This document shows positions 16,644 to 25,156 of a stretch of 64,000 bases of DNA, one piece after another. A program made the translations under genes and the position numbers. Source of the stretch: Pseudomonadota bacterium. Its GTDB lineage: Bacteria; Bdellovibrionota; Bacteriovoracia; Bacteriovoracales; Bacteriovoracaceae. Numbering within the stretch: the first letter of the stretch is position 1; each line of letters opens with the position of its first letter. The notes under the pieces were generated by a model. That model searched no databases. It was given only the letters and a program-made list of their open reading frames with translations, and was not told the origin of the DNA. The stretch is taken from NCBI GenBank assembly GCA_027488375.1, contig JAIYBW010000001.1:248001-312000 (forward strand), in the 5' to 3' direction.

Positions 16644-17968
16644 TGCTAACTTCCTTTCGTTCCTCTCTATTCATGCTGATTCTCGGGATGACATTAATCT
16701 CCTGTGGTAAAAAAGCTCAGGAAGCGAATACTGGATCTCGTCAGTCACAGCCCCAACAGGCCAGTGAACTTGAGACCCTACTTGAGCAGCAGGAACTTTT
16801 TTGCGGTTCTGATAGAAGTTGTCCAAGCTTCATTACTAAAATAGCTGTTGTAAACAAGGGAAAACTCAAGTTTTGCACGGGTTTCTTAATTGAAAATAAT
16901 ATTGTTGCGACTGCGACAAGTTGTCTTCCTGAAAGATTAAGGTCAAAAGATTTACCATGTGATAAAGAGGTCTTTTTCTTCTTTGCTCAAACGAATGAAA
17001 AACCTCAGCGGGTTGCTTGTAAAAGAGTGTTAGATGTATCTCCCATAGACTCTCAAGAGCCTTTTCTATGGAGAAGTAATGTTTCTTACTTAGAACTAAA
17101 TTCAAATGAAAGGCGCAGAACTGTTACCCCAGTTCGTACGGGGATGTCTGACTTAGATCATTTCTATGTATGGAGTGTCGATCAGATTGATGATCACCAA
17201 GGTATCATAAGAAAATCTGAGGACTGCCAATCAGTTCATTCATCTTATTTTAACCCTCTGGCCAATCACGAGTATTCTCCTGTTATGAATCTTGCAGGAT
17301 GTGAATTTAACTATGGAAACTCAGGGGCGCCTGTTTTTGATTATCGTGGAAAAGTTCGCGCCATTGTATCCATGCCTGTAGATGAAAAATATACGAGTGA
17401 AGTTTCCTCGATGCGAATACTGGAAAAACCGCTAAAAAAGATGATGCACGTATCAAACTATGCTTGCGCACCGATGATTCCTTTTCAAGAAGTTGCGAGT
17501 GAAAGAGAATGTACGAAAGCTCTTGATTATAATTCATATGATCAGGCGAGAAGAGAAATGATCAATGAAATGAATCTCTTTAAAACCTCAATTCAAAAAA
17601 TTGAAACAAGTGTTAACAATAAAAATCGCTACCTCAAGCTTGATGTGAAACTTGTACCTATTGATGATTCTTATGCCGTTGAAGTTTTTCCAAAATGCTT
17701 TAAGAATGTCTCATCGTGGATTGGAGAGTTTACCGGAAATAAGCCTTTCACTTTTAATATTGAGCTCCCAAATATTAAATTGAAGTCTTCGATGAATGAG
17801 TATGGAAGAATGATAGCCCTTGAATTTTCGCGTGCAGGTATTCCGACTAATTTTCAGTTTAAGCCAAGTATTTTGAGATCTAATAAACAAACAACTGTTT
17901 ATATGTGGGCAGAAGGTCCAACTCTTAACTTTCCGAATCTTTCAGATCGTTGCGACTTATTGTTTTAA
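16643..17968 (+). CDS. Trypsin-fold lipoprotein lacking the catalytic His and Asp
   Basis: 441 aa with a lipoprotein signal (LISC, Cys21). A chymotrypsin-like domain spans about 54-270. The Cys42-type Cys78 (FCTGFLI) pairs with Cys94, and GNSGAPV contains the serine nucleophile equivalent Ser227. Where trypsins read AAHC this protein reads ATSC (Ser93 for His), and the DIALL strand reads NVSYL (Asn146 for Asp). Protease activity is therefore unlikely. Residues 290-441 form an unknown Cys-containing C-terminal domain. It overlaps mltG tail-to-tail by 12 bases. Confidence 0.75.
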   Translation: MLTSFRSSLFMLILGMTLISCGKKAQEANTGSRQSQPQQASELETLLEQQELFCGSDRSCPSFITKIAVVNKGKLKFCTGFLIENNIVATATSCLPERLRSKDLPCDKEVFFFFAQTNEKPQRVACKRVLDVSPIDSQEPFLWRSNVSYLELNSNERRRTVTPVRTGMSDLDHFYVWSVDQIDDHQGIIRKSEDCQSVHSSYFNPLANHEYSPVMNLAGCEFNYGNSGAPVFDYRGKVRAIVSMPVDEKYTSEVSSMRILEKPLKKMMHVSNYACAPMIPFQEVASERECTKALDYNSYDQARREMINEMNLFKTSIQKIETSVNNKNRYLKLDVKLVPIDDSYAVEVFPKCFKNVSSWIGEFTGNKPFTFNIELPNIKLKSSMNEYGRMIALEFSRAGIPTNFQFKPSILRSNKQTTVYMWAEGPTLNFPNLSDRCDLLF

Positions 17969-18982
17969 ATTTCTCCAGCTTTTCCCTTCTCTGGCCTTAG
18001 AATTCTTTTGAAAATTATCGACGGCATTTCTGTGATCCCCATAGTTCTTGGTGAAAATATGAGTGCCATCATTTTTACTGACGAAGAATAAAAATTCATG
18101 AATTTCTGGATTTAAAACTGCTTCGATAGCAGCAAAACTTGGATTTGAAATGGGGCCCAAAGGAAGAGCTGGAATTTTATAGGTATTGTACGGGGTCACC
18201 TCTAGGAGATCAGATTTTTTTATATTCCCAGTGTAGCGTTCCCATATCCCATAAATGGTGGTGGGATCGGATTCAAGTCGCATCTTCTTTTTTAAACGAT
18301 TTGTAAAAACTCCTGCAATCGCTGGGCGTTCAGCTTTAGCACCCGTCTCTTTTTCAACCATGGAGGCCAAGATGATCACTTGATGCTTATCTAAAAAAGG
18401 ATGATTAAAGTTCAGTTCCTTAACTTTTTTATTAAAGAGGTCCACCATGGTTTTGGCCACAATACGCGCTGATGTCTGTGGTGCAAATCGATAGGTTTCT
18501 GGATACAGGTAGCCCTCTAAAGAAGGGGCATTGATATTGAGCTGAGAAATAAATTCTGGGTTTTTAACAACTCCAAGAAAGTCAGCTTCGGTTGTAATCT
18601 TAGCAGCATCCAATAGCTTTGCTATTTCATACATATTTTTTCCTTCAGGGATAGTAAGAGAATGAAGGATTGCCTGACCATAAACTAAAATATCTAAAAC
18701 TTCGGGCATCGTGGCCCCATGTGGAATGTTGTAACTTCCGGCACGAAATTTAGTCAGAGCTTTTTTATATTTACCCAAATAATGAAAGAGTCTTGTGTTT
18801 GAGATGAGGCCTTGATTAAAGAGGCGTTGATTAATTTTTCCGAACGTGTCGCCGTTTTCAACAACAAATATGGCTTCTGAACCAGTGTACTTCACATCAT
18901 AAAGTGACTTTATGTAAAGGCCAGCACCAGTTAAAGAAAATGTGATAAGGAGAAAGAGTCCAATTAAAATTTTTTTCATCAT
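17957..18982 (-). CDS. mltG: Endolytic murein transglycosylase MltG
   Basis: 341 aa. One N-terminal membrane helix, a LysM-like segment (FVVENGDTFGKINQRL) and the YceG catalytic domain with the key Glu in LASMVEKETG. Family blocks RLESDPTTIYG, NTYKIPALPLGPISNPS and FLFFVSKNDGTHIF are present. It cleaves nascent peptidoglycan in the periplasm and sets glycan length. ruvX lies 9 bases upstream on the same strand, a frequent pairing with yceG. Confidence 0.95.
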   Translation of the reverse strand: MMKKILIGLFLLITFSLTGAGLYIKSLYDVKYTGSEAIFVVENGDTFGKINQRLFNQGLISNTRLFHYLGKYKKALTKFRAGSYNIPHGATMPEVLDILVYGQAILHSLTIPEGKNMYEIAKLLDAAKITTEADFLGVVKNPEFISQLNINAPSLEGYLYPETYRFAPQTSARIVAKTMVDLFNKKVKELNFNHPFLDKHQVIILASMVEKETGAKAERPAIAGVFTNRLKKKMRLESDPTTIYGIWERYTGNIKKSDLLEVTPYNTYKIPALPLGPISNPSFAAIEAVLNPEIHEFLFFVSKNDGTHIFTKNYGDHRNAVDNFQKNSKAREGKSWRNLKQ

Positions 18983-18991
18983 AAGTTACTA

Positions 18992-19465
18992 TTATAACTT
19001 AAGATCATTCTTCTTGCGGCGAATAAAATCTTCTAAAATTACACTGGCCGCCACTGCATCTATTTTTGATAAATCTACTTGGAAATTATACTGAGGTGAA
19101 TTTTTCATTCGAGATTCAGCTTCAAAGGTGGATAGGGTTTCATCTTGCTCTTCTACAGGCAGACTTAAATGCTCCCGTATTAATTTGATAAAAGCTTCGG
19201 CCCTAGCGGTAGAGGATGTTTTTTTTCCATCTAGGAGATGGGGGACACCAATCACGATGAGATCAATTGATTCATCGCTGATGACTCTTTTTAATTCCTT
19301 GAGGACGTACTCCTCATTTTTATTTTGAATCCGGCCGTAGGGGGTAGGGTAAGGATCTCTGTTCACACAGTAAGAGGCAAGACCAATAAATTTTTCACCA
19401 AAATCAATTCCTAAGATGGTTTGTAAATGAAAGGGATTATTTTCTGGGAGGTGAAATTCATTCAT
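18992..19465 (-). CDS. ruvX: Holliday-junction resolvase-like RuvX/YqgF
   Basis: 157 aa, RNase H fold. Start of the fold is LGIDFGEKFIGLA with the first metal Asp. VIGVPHLLDGK follows, with the Glu in EEQDETLSTFEAESR and the late Asp in LSKIDAVAASVILEDF. Family functions are 16S rRNA 5'-end processing and/or Holliday junction cleavage. About 10-15 extra residues precede the fold. It lies between dinB and mltG on the same strand. Confidence 0.93.
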   Translation of the reverse strand: MNEFHLPENNPFHLQTILGIDFGEKFIGLASYCVNRDPYPTPYGRIQNKNEEYVLKELKRVISDESIDLIVIGVPHLLDGKKTSSTARAEAFIKLIREHLSLPVEEQDETLSTFEAESRMKNSPQYNFQVDLSKIDAVAASVILEDFIRRKKNDLKL

Positions 19466-19491
19466 AAAGTATTTTTACAGAATCATTTGGC

Positions 19492-20541
19492 CTAAGTCAA
19501 AAGAGAGAGCTGCCCAGGATTTTTTGGAAGTTCATCTTCAAATTTCACACCGACACCTAGGAGTCTAATAGGACGAGGATCTTGGGCCCATCGTTCTGAA
19601 AAAAGCTCAAGGAAATGTTCTGGTTTGAGAACCAGTTGTCTTTCAATGGTTGTTTGTTTGAAATCTGAATACTTAATTTTAACATGGATATTTTTAATAC
19701 TTTTATCAGGATAATTTTTTAATTCATCAATGAGCTCTTCACTCATCCTGATTAAATTTACTTTCATTTCATCAAATATTGAGAGATCTTGAGCAAAGGT
19801 CTCTTCCGTCCCAAGAGATTTTCTTTCATAATCTGTTTCGACTTCTCGCTCATCAATTCCTCTGCAAAAATAAAAAAGCATTTCTCCAAATTTACCAAAA
19901 CGATGACTGAGCTCTGAGAGAGAGTATTTTTCTAAATCTTCACAGTTTTTTATGCCTAATTCTTGAAGTTTTTGGGACATCACTTTTCCAACTCCCCAAA
20001 GTCTATTCACAGGTAGAGTTTTCATGAAACTTTCGACTTGATGGGGAGGAAGGGTAAAAAGTCCGTTGGGTTTATTAACATCACTGGCCAGCTTGGCGAG
20101 AAGTTTATTAGGGGCAATTCCGGCGGATGCGGTAAGACCGGTTTCTTTAAAGATTTTTTGACAAATGGCCTGGGCCATAAGTGTACCTGAGCCGTGATAA
20201 TTTGTTGATGAACTGACATCGAGATAAGCTTCATCCAATGACACTGGCTCTATAAGATCAGTAAATTCAGAAAAAATTTGAAAAATTTGTTCCGAGACTT
20301 CTGCATATTTTCTTATTCTTGGCCTGATAATAACTAATTGAGGACAAAGCTTGAGGGCGTAGGCACTGGCCATCGCTGCCTTCACTCCAAATTTTCTTGC
20401 CTCATAATTGGCCGTACAGAGCACTCCTCTTTTATCTGGAGATCCACCGACGGCCATGGGAATGGTCTTGAGGTGGGGTTGATCTCTCATTTCAACCGCT
20501 GCAAAAAAAGCATCCATGTCGATATGAATAATTTTACGCAT
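19492..20541 (-). CDS. dinB: DNA polymerase IV
   Basis: 349 aa Y-family polymerase. The catalytic acids are Asp8 (IHIDMDAFFAAVE) and Asp103/Glu104 (SLDEAYLDVS). The YEARKFGV finger block and GIAPNKLLAKLASD are present. The C-terminus ends GQLSLLT, a beta-clamp-binding motif. It does error-prone translesion synthesis. No LexA-type box was recognised in the 258-base upstream interval, so SOS control is not shown. Confidence 0.96.
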   Translation of the reverse strand: MRKIIHIDMDAFFAAVEMRDQPHLKTIPMAVGGSPDKRGVLCTANYEARKFGVKAAMASAYALKLCPQLVIIRPRIRKYAEVSEQIFQIFSEFTDLIEPVSLDEAYLDVSSSTNYHGSGTLMAQAICQKIFKETGLTASAGIAPNKLLAKLASDVNKPNGLFTLPPHQVESFMKTLPVNRLWGVGKVMSQKLQELGIKNCEDLEKYSLSELSHRFGKFGEMLFYFCRGIDEREVETDYERKSLGTEETFAQDLSIFDEMKVNLIRMSEELIDELKNYPDKSIKNIHVKIKYSDFKQTTIERQLVLKPEHFLELFSERWAQDPRPIRLLGVGVKFEDELPKNPGQLSLLT

Positions 20542-20652
20542 AGATTGATTGTACGGAAAAGGTACGCTCAGGTCGAGAAGAAATAGTTATGACCGCTTTA
20601 AATGTAAGCTATTGATTTTTATTGAATTTATCCCCTCGAAATAAACAATGAA

Positions 20653-20680
20653 TTGACTTCCTCAGGTTTCAGGATAAGAT
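20653..20680 (+). promoter_or_regulatory. Probable rho promoter
   Basis: TTGACT (20653-20658), a 16-base spacer and TAAGAT (20675-20680) lie about 120 bases before the rho start, leaving a leader of roughly 110 bases. The matches are 5/6 and 4/6. Confidence 0.5.
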
Positions 20681-20699
20681 AACTCCAACCTAAACAATG

Positions 20700-20726
20700 T
20701 TTCGCGAAATATCTCGAAATCGAGAT
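20700..20726 (+). promoter_or_regulatory. Two adjacent palindromes in the rho leader
   Basis: TTTCGCGAAA (20700-20709) is a perfect 10-base palindrome. One base later ATCTCGA-AA-TCGAGAT (20711-20726) is a perfect 7-bp inverted repeat. In RNA they form small hairpins or mutually exclusive structures; as DNA they could be operators. Rho autoregulates through its leader in E. coli, so a regulatory role is plausible but unproven. Confidence 0.45.
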
Positions 20727-20799
20727 GAATAAATCCCTTAAATTCAAAAACATGATCATTGATATTGAGATTCATAATTAAACCTACCGTGGAGTACAA

Positions 20800-22047
20800 A
20801 TGCACTTAAGCGCTTTGCGTGAAAAAGACATCGAAGAATTAACCAAAATGGCCGAAGAGGCCCAGATTGAAAATGCCGCTGGCCTAAAAAAGCACGAGCT
20901 TATTTTCTCTCTCCTCACAAAAAAATCTAAGGATAACGAAGAGATTTTTGGTGATGGTGTTTTGGAAATTCTCCCTGATGGATTTGGTTTTTTAAGATCT
21001 CCTTCTTATAACTATCTCCCTGGTGCCGATGATATTTATGTTTCTCCTTCTCAAATTCGTCGTTTTGGATTGAGAACAGGGGATACAATCGAAGGCCAAA
21101 TCAGAACACCGAAAGAAGGCGAGCGCTATTTCGCTCTTCTCAAAGTGAGTCATATTAACTTCCGTGATCCTGAACAGCACCGCTCAACTGTGCTTTTTGA
21201 TAACTTAACTCCGCTCTATCCAAACAAGCGTATTAATCTTGAATCAAAACCAACAAATTATTCGACTCGAATCATCGATATGTTTGTTCCTCAAGGTTTT
21301 GGTCAGCGTTGTTTGATTGTGGCCCCGCCTAAAGCTGGTAAAACCATGCTTATGCAGGATATAGCGAACTCAATTTCAGATAATCACCCTGAAACGAAAT
21401 TAATTGTGCTTCTTATTGATGAGCGTCCTGAAGAAGTGACAGACATGAAGCGGAACGTTCGTGCAGAAGTTGTTTCTTCAACTTTTGATGAACCTGCCAC
21501 TCGTCACGTTCAGGTAGCCGAAATGGTGATTGAAAAAGCTAAGCGTCTAGTTGAAGCAAAACAACACGTGGTGATCCTCCTAGATTCAATCACTCGTCTT
21601 GCTCGTGCCTACAACACAGTTGTTCCACCATCTGGAAAAATTCTCTCTGGTGGTGTGGATTCAAATGCTCTTCATAAACCAAAAAGATTTTTTGGAGCTG
21701 CCCGTAATATTGAAAATGGTGGTTCATTAACTATTATCGCAACGGCCCTTATCGATACTGGATCAAGAATGGATGAAGTAATCTTTGAAGAATTCAAAGG
21801 TACTGGTAATTCTGAGATTCAGCTTGATAGAAAACTTATGGAAAAACGTGTTTTCCCATGTCTCGATATCAATAAATCATCGACTCGTAAGGAAGATCTT
21901 CTTATGAAAGATAAAGATCTTCAGAGAGTATTCGTTCTTCGTCGGGTTCTCAATCCTATGAATACTATGGATTCAATGGAGTTCATTCTTGAGAGAATTA
22001 GAGATACAAAAACAAATTCATCGTTCTTGGATAAGTTAAATTCCTAA
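20800..22047 (+). CDS. rho: Transcription termination factor Rho
   Basis: 415 aa, close to the canonical 419 with no long insertion. The N-terminal helical domain is followed by the RNA-binding cold-shock-like domain ([16 protein letters not shown]). The ATPase core has the P-loop [10 protein letters not shown] near 175, [13 protein letters not shown] and [13 protein letters not shown]. It unwinds and terminates transcripts. The next gene starts inside its stop (TAATG). Confidence 0.97.
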   Translation: MHLSALREKDIEELTKMAEEAQIENAAGLKKHELIFSLLTKKSKDNEEIFGDGVLEILPDGFGFLRSPSYNYLPGADDIYVSPSQIRRFGLRTGDTIEGQIRTPKEGERYFALLKVSHINFRDPEQHRSTVLFDNLTPLYPNKRINLESKPTNYSTRIIDMFVPQGFGQRCLIVAPPKAGKTMLMQDIANSISDNHPETKLIVLLIDERPEEVTDMKRNVRAEVVSSTFDEPATRHVQVAEMVIEKAKRLVEAKQHVVILLDSITRLARAYNTVVPPSGKILSGGVDSNALHKPKRFFGAARNIENGGSLTIIATALIDTGSRMDEVIFEEFKGTGNSEIQLDRKLMEKRVFPCLDINKSSTRKEDLLMKDKDLQRVFVLRRVLNPMNTMDSMEFILERIRDTKTNSSFLDKLNS

Positions 22048-23171
22048 TGAAAAATAGATTGAGTAAAATAGCTCTCATATTAGCTAAGCAATACACTTCG
22101 ATCGGTGGTCAGGCGGTTATTGAGGGAGTGATGATGCGCTCCCCGAATGCCTTTGTTGTTGCCGTCAGAAAACCTGACGGAACGATCCGCCTGCGTCGAG
22201 ATCAATGGTATGGTCTCAGTCAAAAATTAAACTTCTTAAAAAAGCCTTTTTTAAGAGGAATTCTTATGCTGATTGAGACCATGGCCAATGGAATAGTTTC
22301 TCTTAATTACTCCGCCAATATTGCCATGGAAGAAGAGGAGAGGCAGAAAGCTTTAAAGAAAGGTAAAACTTTAGAAGAGTTTGAAGCTGCTCAAAAAAAG
22401 AAAGAAAAAGTTGATTGGGCCACCTATTTAACGATGGCGATCTCCTTTGCTTTCGGGATTGGATTATTCGTTTTTGTGCCTCATTGGGCAGCCTTCGGTA
22501 TTGGAAGTTTTTTAGGCTATGATTGGACTTTAGATAGTTTTGCTTTTCATGCCGTTGATGGAGTTGTTAAGGCCCTCATTTTTGTTTCATATATTTGGGG
22601 AATCTCATTTATGAAGGACGTCTACCGCGTTTTTCAATATCATGGGGCCGAACATAAATCGATTGCTACATTTGAAGCCGGGATGGACCTTACGGTTGAG
22701 AATGCGAGAAAGTTCACAACTCTTCACCCTCGTTGTGGAACGAGTTTTGTTTTTTTCCTTATCCTCATTTCAATCATTTTATTTTCAGCTGTCTTTACCC
22801 TCATTCCAGTAGGGGCGAATTTACCAAATATCTTAAGGCATATTGTTGCAGTCTTCTTTAAAGTGGGACTGATGCTCCCGGTAGCAGGAATAAGCTACGA
22901 GCTCATTAAAGCTTCTGGTAAGTGTTCAGATCAGTGGTGGGCGAGGGCGATGGCCGCTCCAGGTATGCTCCTCCAAAAGTTAACGACTAAAGAACCTGAT
23001 GATCAGCAACTTGAGATTGCACTTTCGTCTATTAAGGCCGTTCTTTACCTCGAAGAAAAATTTAATTTAAAAGAAGCTAAGGAAAAAGTTTTAAAGTTAG
23101 AGGAAGTTGATATCCGCAGTATTAGCGAAATGGAATCGACCAATTCTACCCTGACTCAATTTCTGGAATAG
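22047..23171 (+). CDS. DUF1385 (YqhQ-like) membrane protein
   Basis: 374 aa. It opens with the family block SIGGQAVIEGVMMRSP and has about four to five membrane helices (about 130-165, 175-195, 230-290). The conserved AEHKSIATFE and HPRCGTSFVFF segments are rich in His, Cys and Glu and suggest a metal site. Function is unknown; the family is commonly encoded directly before prfA-prmC, as here. It is translationally coupled to rho and 17 bases from prfA. Confidence 0.88.
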   Translation: MKNRLSKIALILAKQYTSIGGQAVIEGVMMRSPNAFVVAVRKPDGTIRLRRDQWYGLSQKLNFLKKPFLRGILMLIETMANGIVSLNYSANIAMEEEERQKALKKGKTLEEFEAAQKKKEKVDWATYLTMAISFAFGIGLFVFVPHWAAFGIGSFLGYDWTLDSFAFHAVDGVVKALIFVSYIWGISFMKDVYRVFQYHGAEHKSIATFEAGMDLTVENARKFTTLHPRCGTSFVFFLILISIILFSAVFTLIPVGANLPNILRHIVAVFFKVGLMLPVAGISYELIKASGKCSDQWWARAMAAPGMLLQKLTTKEPDDQQLEIALSSIKAVLYLEEKFNLKEAKEKVLKLEEVDIRSISEMESTNSTLTQFLE

Positions 23172-23188
23172 ATTTATAAGGATTTGAC

Positions 23189-24259
23189 GTGTTTGATAAA
23201 TTAGAAGCAGTCGTTAGGAGATATGAAGTCCTTACTGAGAGGTTAGGTGATCCTTCTCTTTATGATCGTCCAGCTGAGCTTCGTGAAACGAATGCGGAAC
23301 GTTCAAATATTGAGCCCATCGTTTTTAAATTTAGAGAGTATAAAAAGCTCGTTGCCGATATTGAAGGCAATAAAGATATCATTCATAACGAAAAAGATGA
23401 AGATATGCGGGAGATGGCCAAAGAAGAGCTCTCTGAGCTTGAGGCCAAGTTACCTATCATAGAACAAGAATTAAAACTTCTTCTTCTTCCTAAAGATCCC
23501 AATGATGATCGTAACGTTATTCTTGAGGTTCGTGCCGGAGCAGGTGGTGATGAAGCTTCTATCTTTGTGGCCGATGTTTGGAGGATGTATAAAAACTACT
23601 TCAATTCTAAAGGCTGGCGTTCAGAGGTTGTGTCAATTTCTGAAGGGGATAGAGGCTTAAAAGAAATCGTTGTGAACGTTTCGGGTGATAAAGTTTACTC
23701 AAAAATGAAGTATGAGTCCGGGGTTCATCGTGTGCAACGTGTGCCTGATACAGAAGCTCAGGGGAGAGTTCATACATCAACAATTACTGTCGCTGTTATG
23801 CCAGAGGCCGATGAAGTTGGTGATGTGGTTCTCGATATGAATGAGATTCGGATCGATGTATACCGCTCTGGTGGATCAGGCGGGCAATCTGTAAACACCT
23901 CCGATTCTGCTGTTCGATTAACCCACAATCCAACGGGGATTGTGATTGCCATGCAAGATGAGCGCTCCCAGTTAAAAAATAAAGAAAAAGCTTTTAAAAT
24001 TTTAAAGGCCAAGCTTTACGATTTACGTATCCAAGAAGCCCATGCGAAAGAGGCTTCCATGAGAAAAGGTCTCGTGGGAACTGGAGATCGCTCTGAACGT
24101 ATCAGAACTTATAACTACCCTCAGGGCCGAATCACTGACCATCGAATTAATTTTACTATTTATAATCTGCCAAATTTTATGAATGGAGATGTTGATGAAG
24201 TGATTGATGCCTTAATTGCTCATAATCAGGCCATCCTGCTCCAAGGAGATGAGGCATAA
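23189..24259 (+). CDS. prfA: Peptide chain release factor 1
   Basis: 356 aa with a GTG start. The GGQ tripeptide (GSGGQSVNTSD, about 229-231) is the peptidyl-tRNA hydrolysis site and the target of PrmC methylation. The stop-codon recognition region has HRVQRVPDTE. It terminates at UAA/UAG. An AAGGAG ribosome site lies within its last codons and serves the downstream prmC, whose apparent AUA start overlaps its TAA. Confidence 0.97.
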   Translation: MFDKLEAVVRRYEVLTERLGDPSLYDRPAELRETNAERSNIEPIVFKFREYKKLVADIEGNKDIIHNEKDEDMREMAKEELSELEAKLPIIEQELKLLLLPKDPNDDRNVILEVRAGAGGDEASIFVADVWRMYKNYFNSKGWRSEVVSISEGDRGLKEIVVNVSGDKVYSKMKYESGVHRVQRVPDTEAQGRVHTSTITVAVMPEADEVGDVVLDMNEIRIDVYRSGGSGGQSVNTSDSAVRLTHNPTGIVIAMQDERSQLKNKEKAFKILKAKLYDLRIQEAHAKEASMRKGLVGTGDRSERIRTYNYPQGRITDHRINFTIYNLPNFMNGDVDEVIDALIAHNQAILLQGDEA

Positions 24260-25116
24260 AAACTTTAAGAGAGTTTTGGCTTTCTTTTTATCAGGCCCAT
24301 TCGAATCAACTTGAAAATCTTTACCCCGGTCTCTCGCTAGAAATTTTTTTAAGAGATATCCTAGATATTCTTAGGCTTCAATCTCGCCATGATTTAGTTC
24401 AACTTGATTGTTCAGCTTTTTCTTTAACTGAAGGTCTTGTCTCCAAAATTCAAAAGCACTTGTTGAGTGGTTATCCTCTGGCCTACTTGATGGGTTTTAG
24501 TGAGTTTTATTATCTACGCTTTTTTATTGATCAAAATGTTTTAATCCCTCGGCCCGAAACAGAATTCATGGTTGATTTGATACGGCAGGAAGCCAATAAG
24601 CCATTCACAAAGATTTTAGATGTTGGAGTGGGGAGTGGAGTTATTCTTTTAAGTTTAATTCGTCATGGAGTGGCCAAGCAGGGAGTTGGAGTTGATCTCT
24701 CTCTTGATGCTTTAAACGTTGCCCAAATCAATGCCAGAAGATTGAGAGTAGACGCAAAAGTTGAATTGATAAAATCAGATCGTTTATCATCGGTTAAAGG
24801 AAAGTTTGATCTCATCGTGTCAAACCCTCCTTATATAAAATCTTCCTCGCATCGCTCTTTAGTTCATCAGTCAGTCGATCACCATGAACCTTCAATTGCC
24901 CTTTATCTTGAAGATGATATTTATGAAAAATGGTTTGAAGATTTTTTTACCTCTATTAGAGATCATCTGAATGGAGTCTTTTGGATGGAAGGTCATGAAC
25001 TTGAGCTTGAAGGGCAGAAGAAACAACTTACAGATTTAGGCTTTAGTCAGGTATCAGTTATTAATGATTTAACAGGACGCCCTCGGTTTTTAAAAGCAAG
25101 TTTTGCTAGTCCCTAG
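24256..25116 (+). CDS. prmC: Release factor glutamine methyltransferase with apparent AUA start
   Basis: 286 aa if begun at ATA 24256. PrmC N5-methylates the GGQ Gln of release factors. The N-terminal helical domain (KTLREFWLSF onward) is in frame and open from 24253. The SAM site is LDVGVGSGVILL (about 121-132) and the catalytic NPPY lies at about 190-193. No ATG, GTG or TTG occurs in frame before TTG 24460, which would give only 218 aa and delete most of the recognition domain. AAGGAG ends 7 bases before the ATA, ideal spacing. The ATAA overlap with the prfA stop implies translational coupling. See findings. Confidence 0.85.
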   Translation: MKTLREFWLSFYQAHSNQLENLYPGLSLEIFLRDILDILRLQSRHDLVQLDCSAFSLTEGLVSKIQKHLLSGYPLAYLMGFSEFYYLRFFIDQNVLIPRPETEFMVDLIRQEANKPFTKILDVGVGSGVILLSLIRHGVAKQGVGVDLSLDALNVAQINARRLRVDAKVELIKSDRLSSVKGKFDLIVSNPPYIKSSSHRSLVHQSVDHHEPSIALYLEDDIYEKWFEDFFTSIRDHLNGVFWMEGHELELEGQKKQLTDLGFSQVSVINDLTGRPRFLKASFASP

Positions 25117-25156
25117 TTATTCAGACTAAAATAAAAAGAAAAATAAGGAATTTTTC

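Noticed and set aside
24460..25116. Short prmC starting at TTG 24460 (218 aa)
   Set aside because: It would remove nearly all of the N-terminal recognition domain, while in-frame PrmC-like sequence and an ideal ribosome site lie upstream at 24243-24256.
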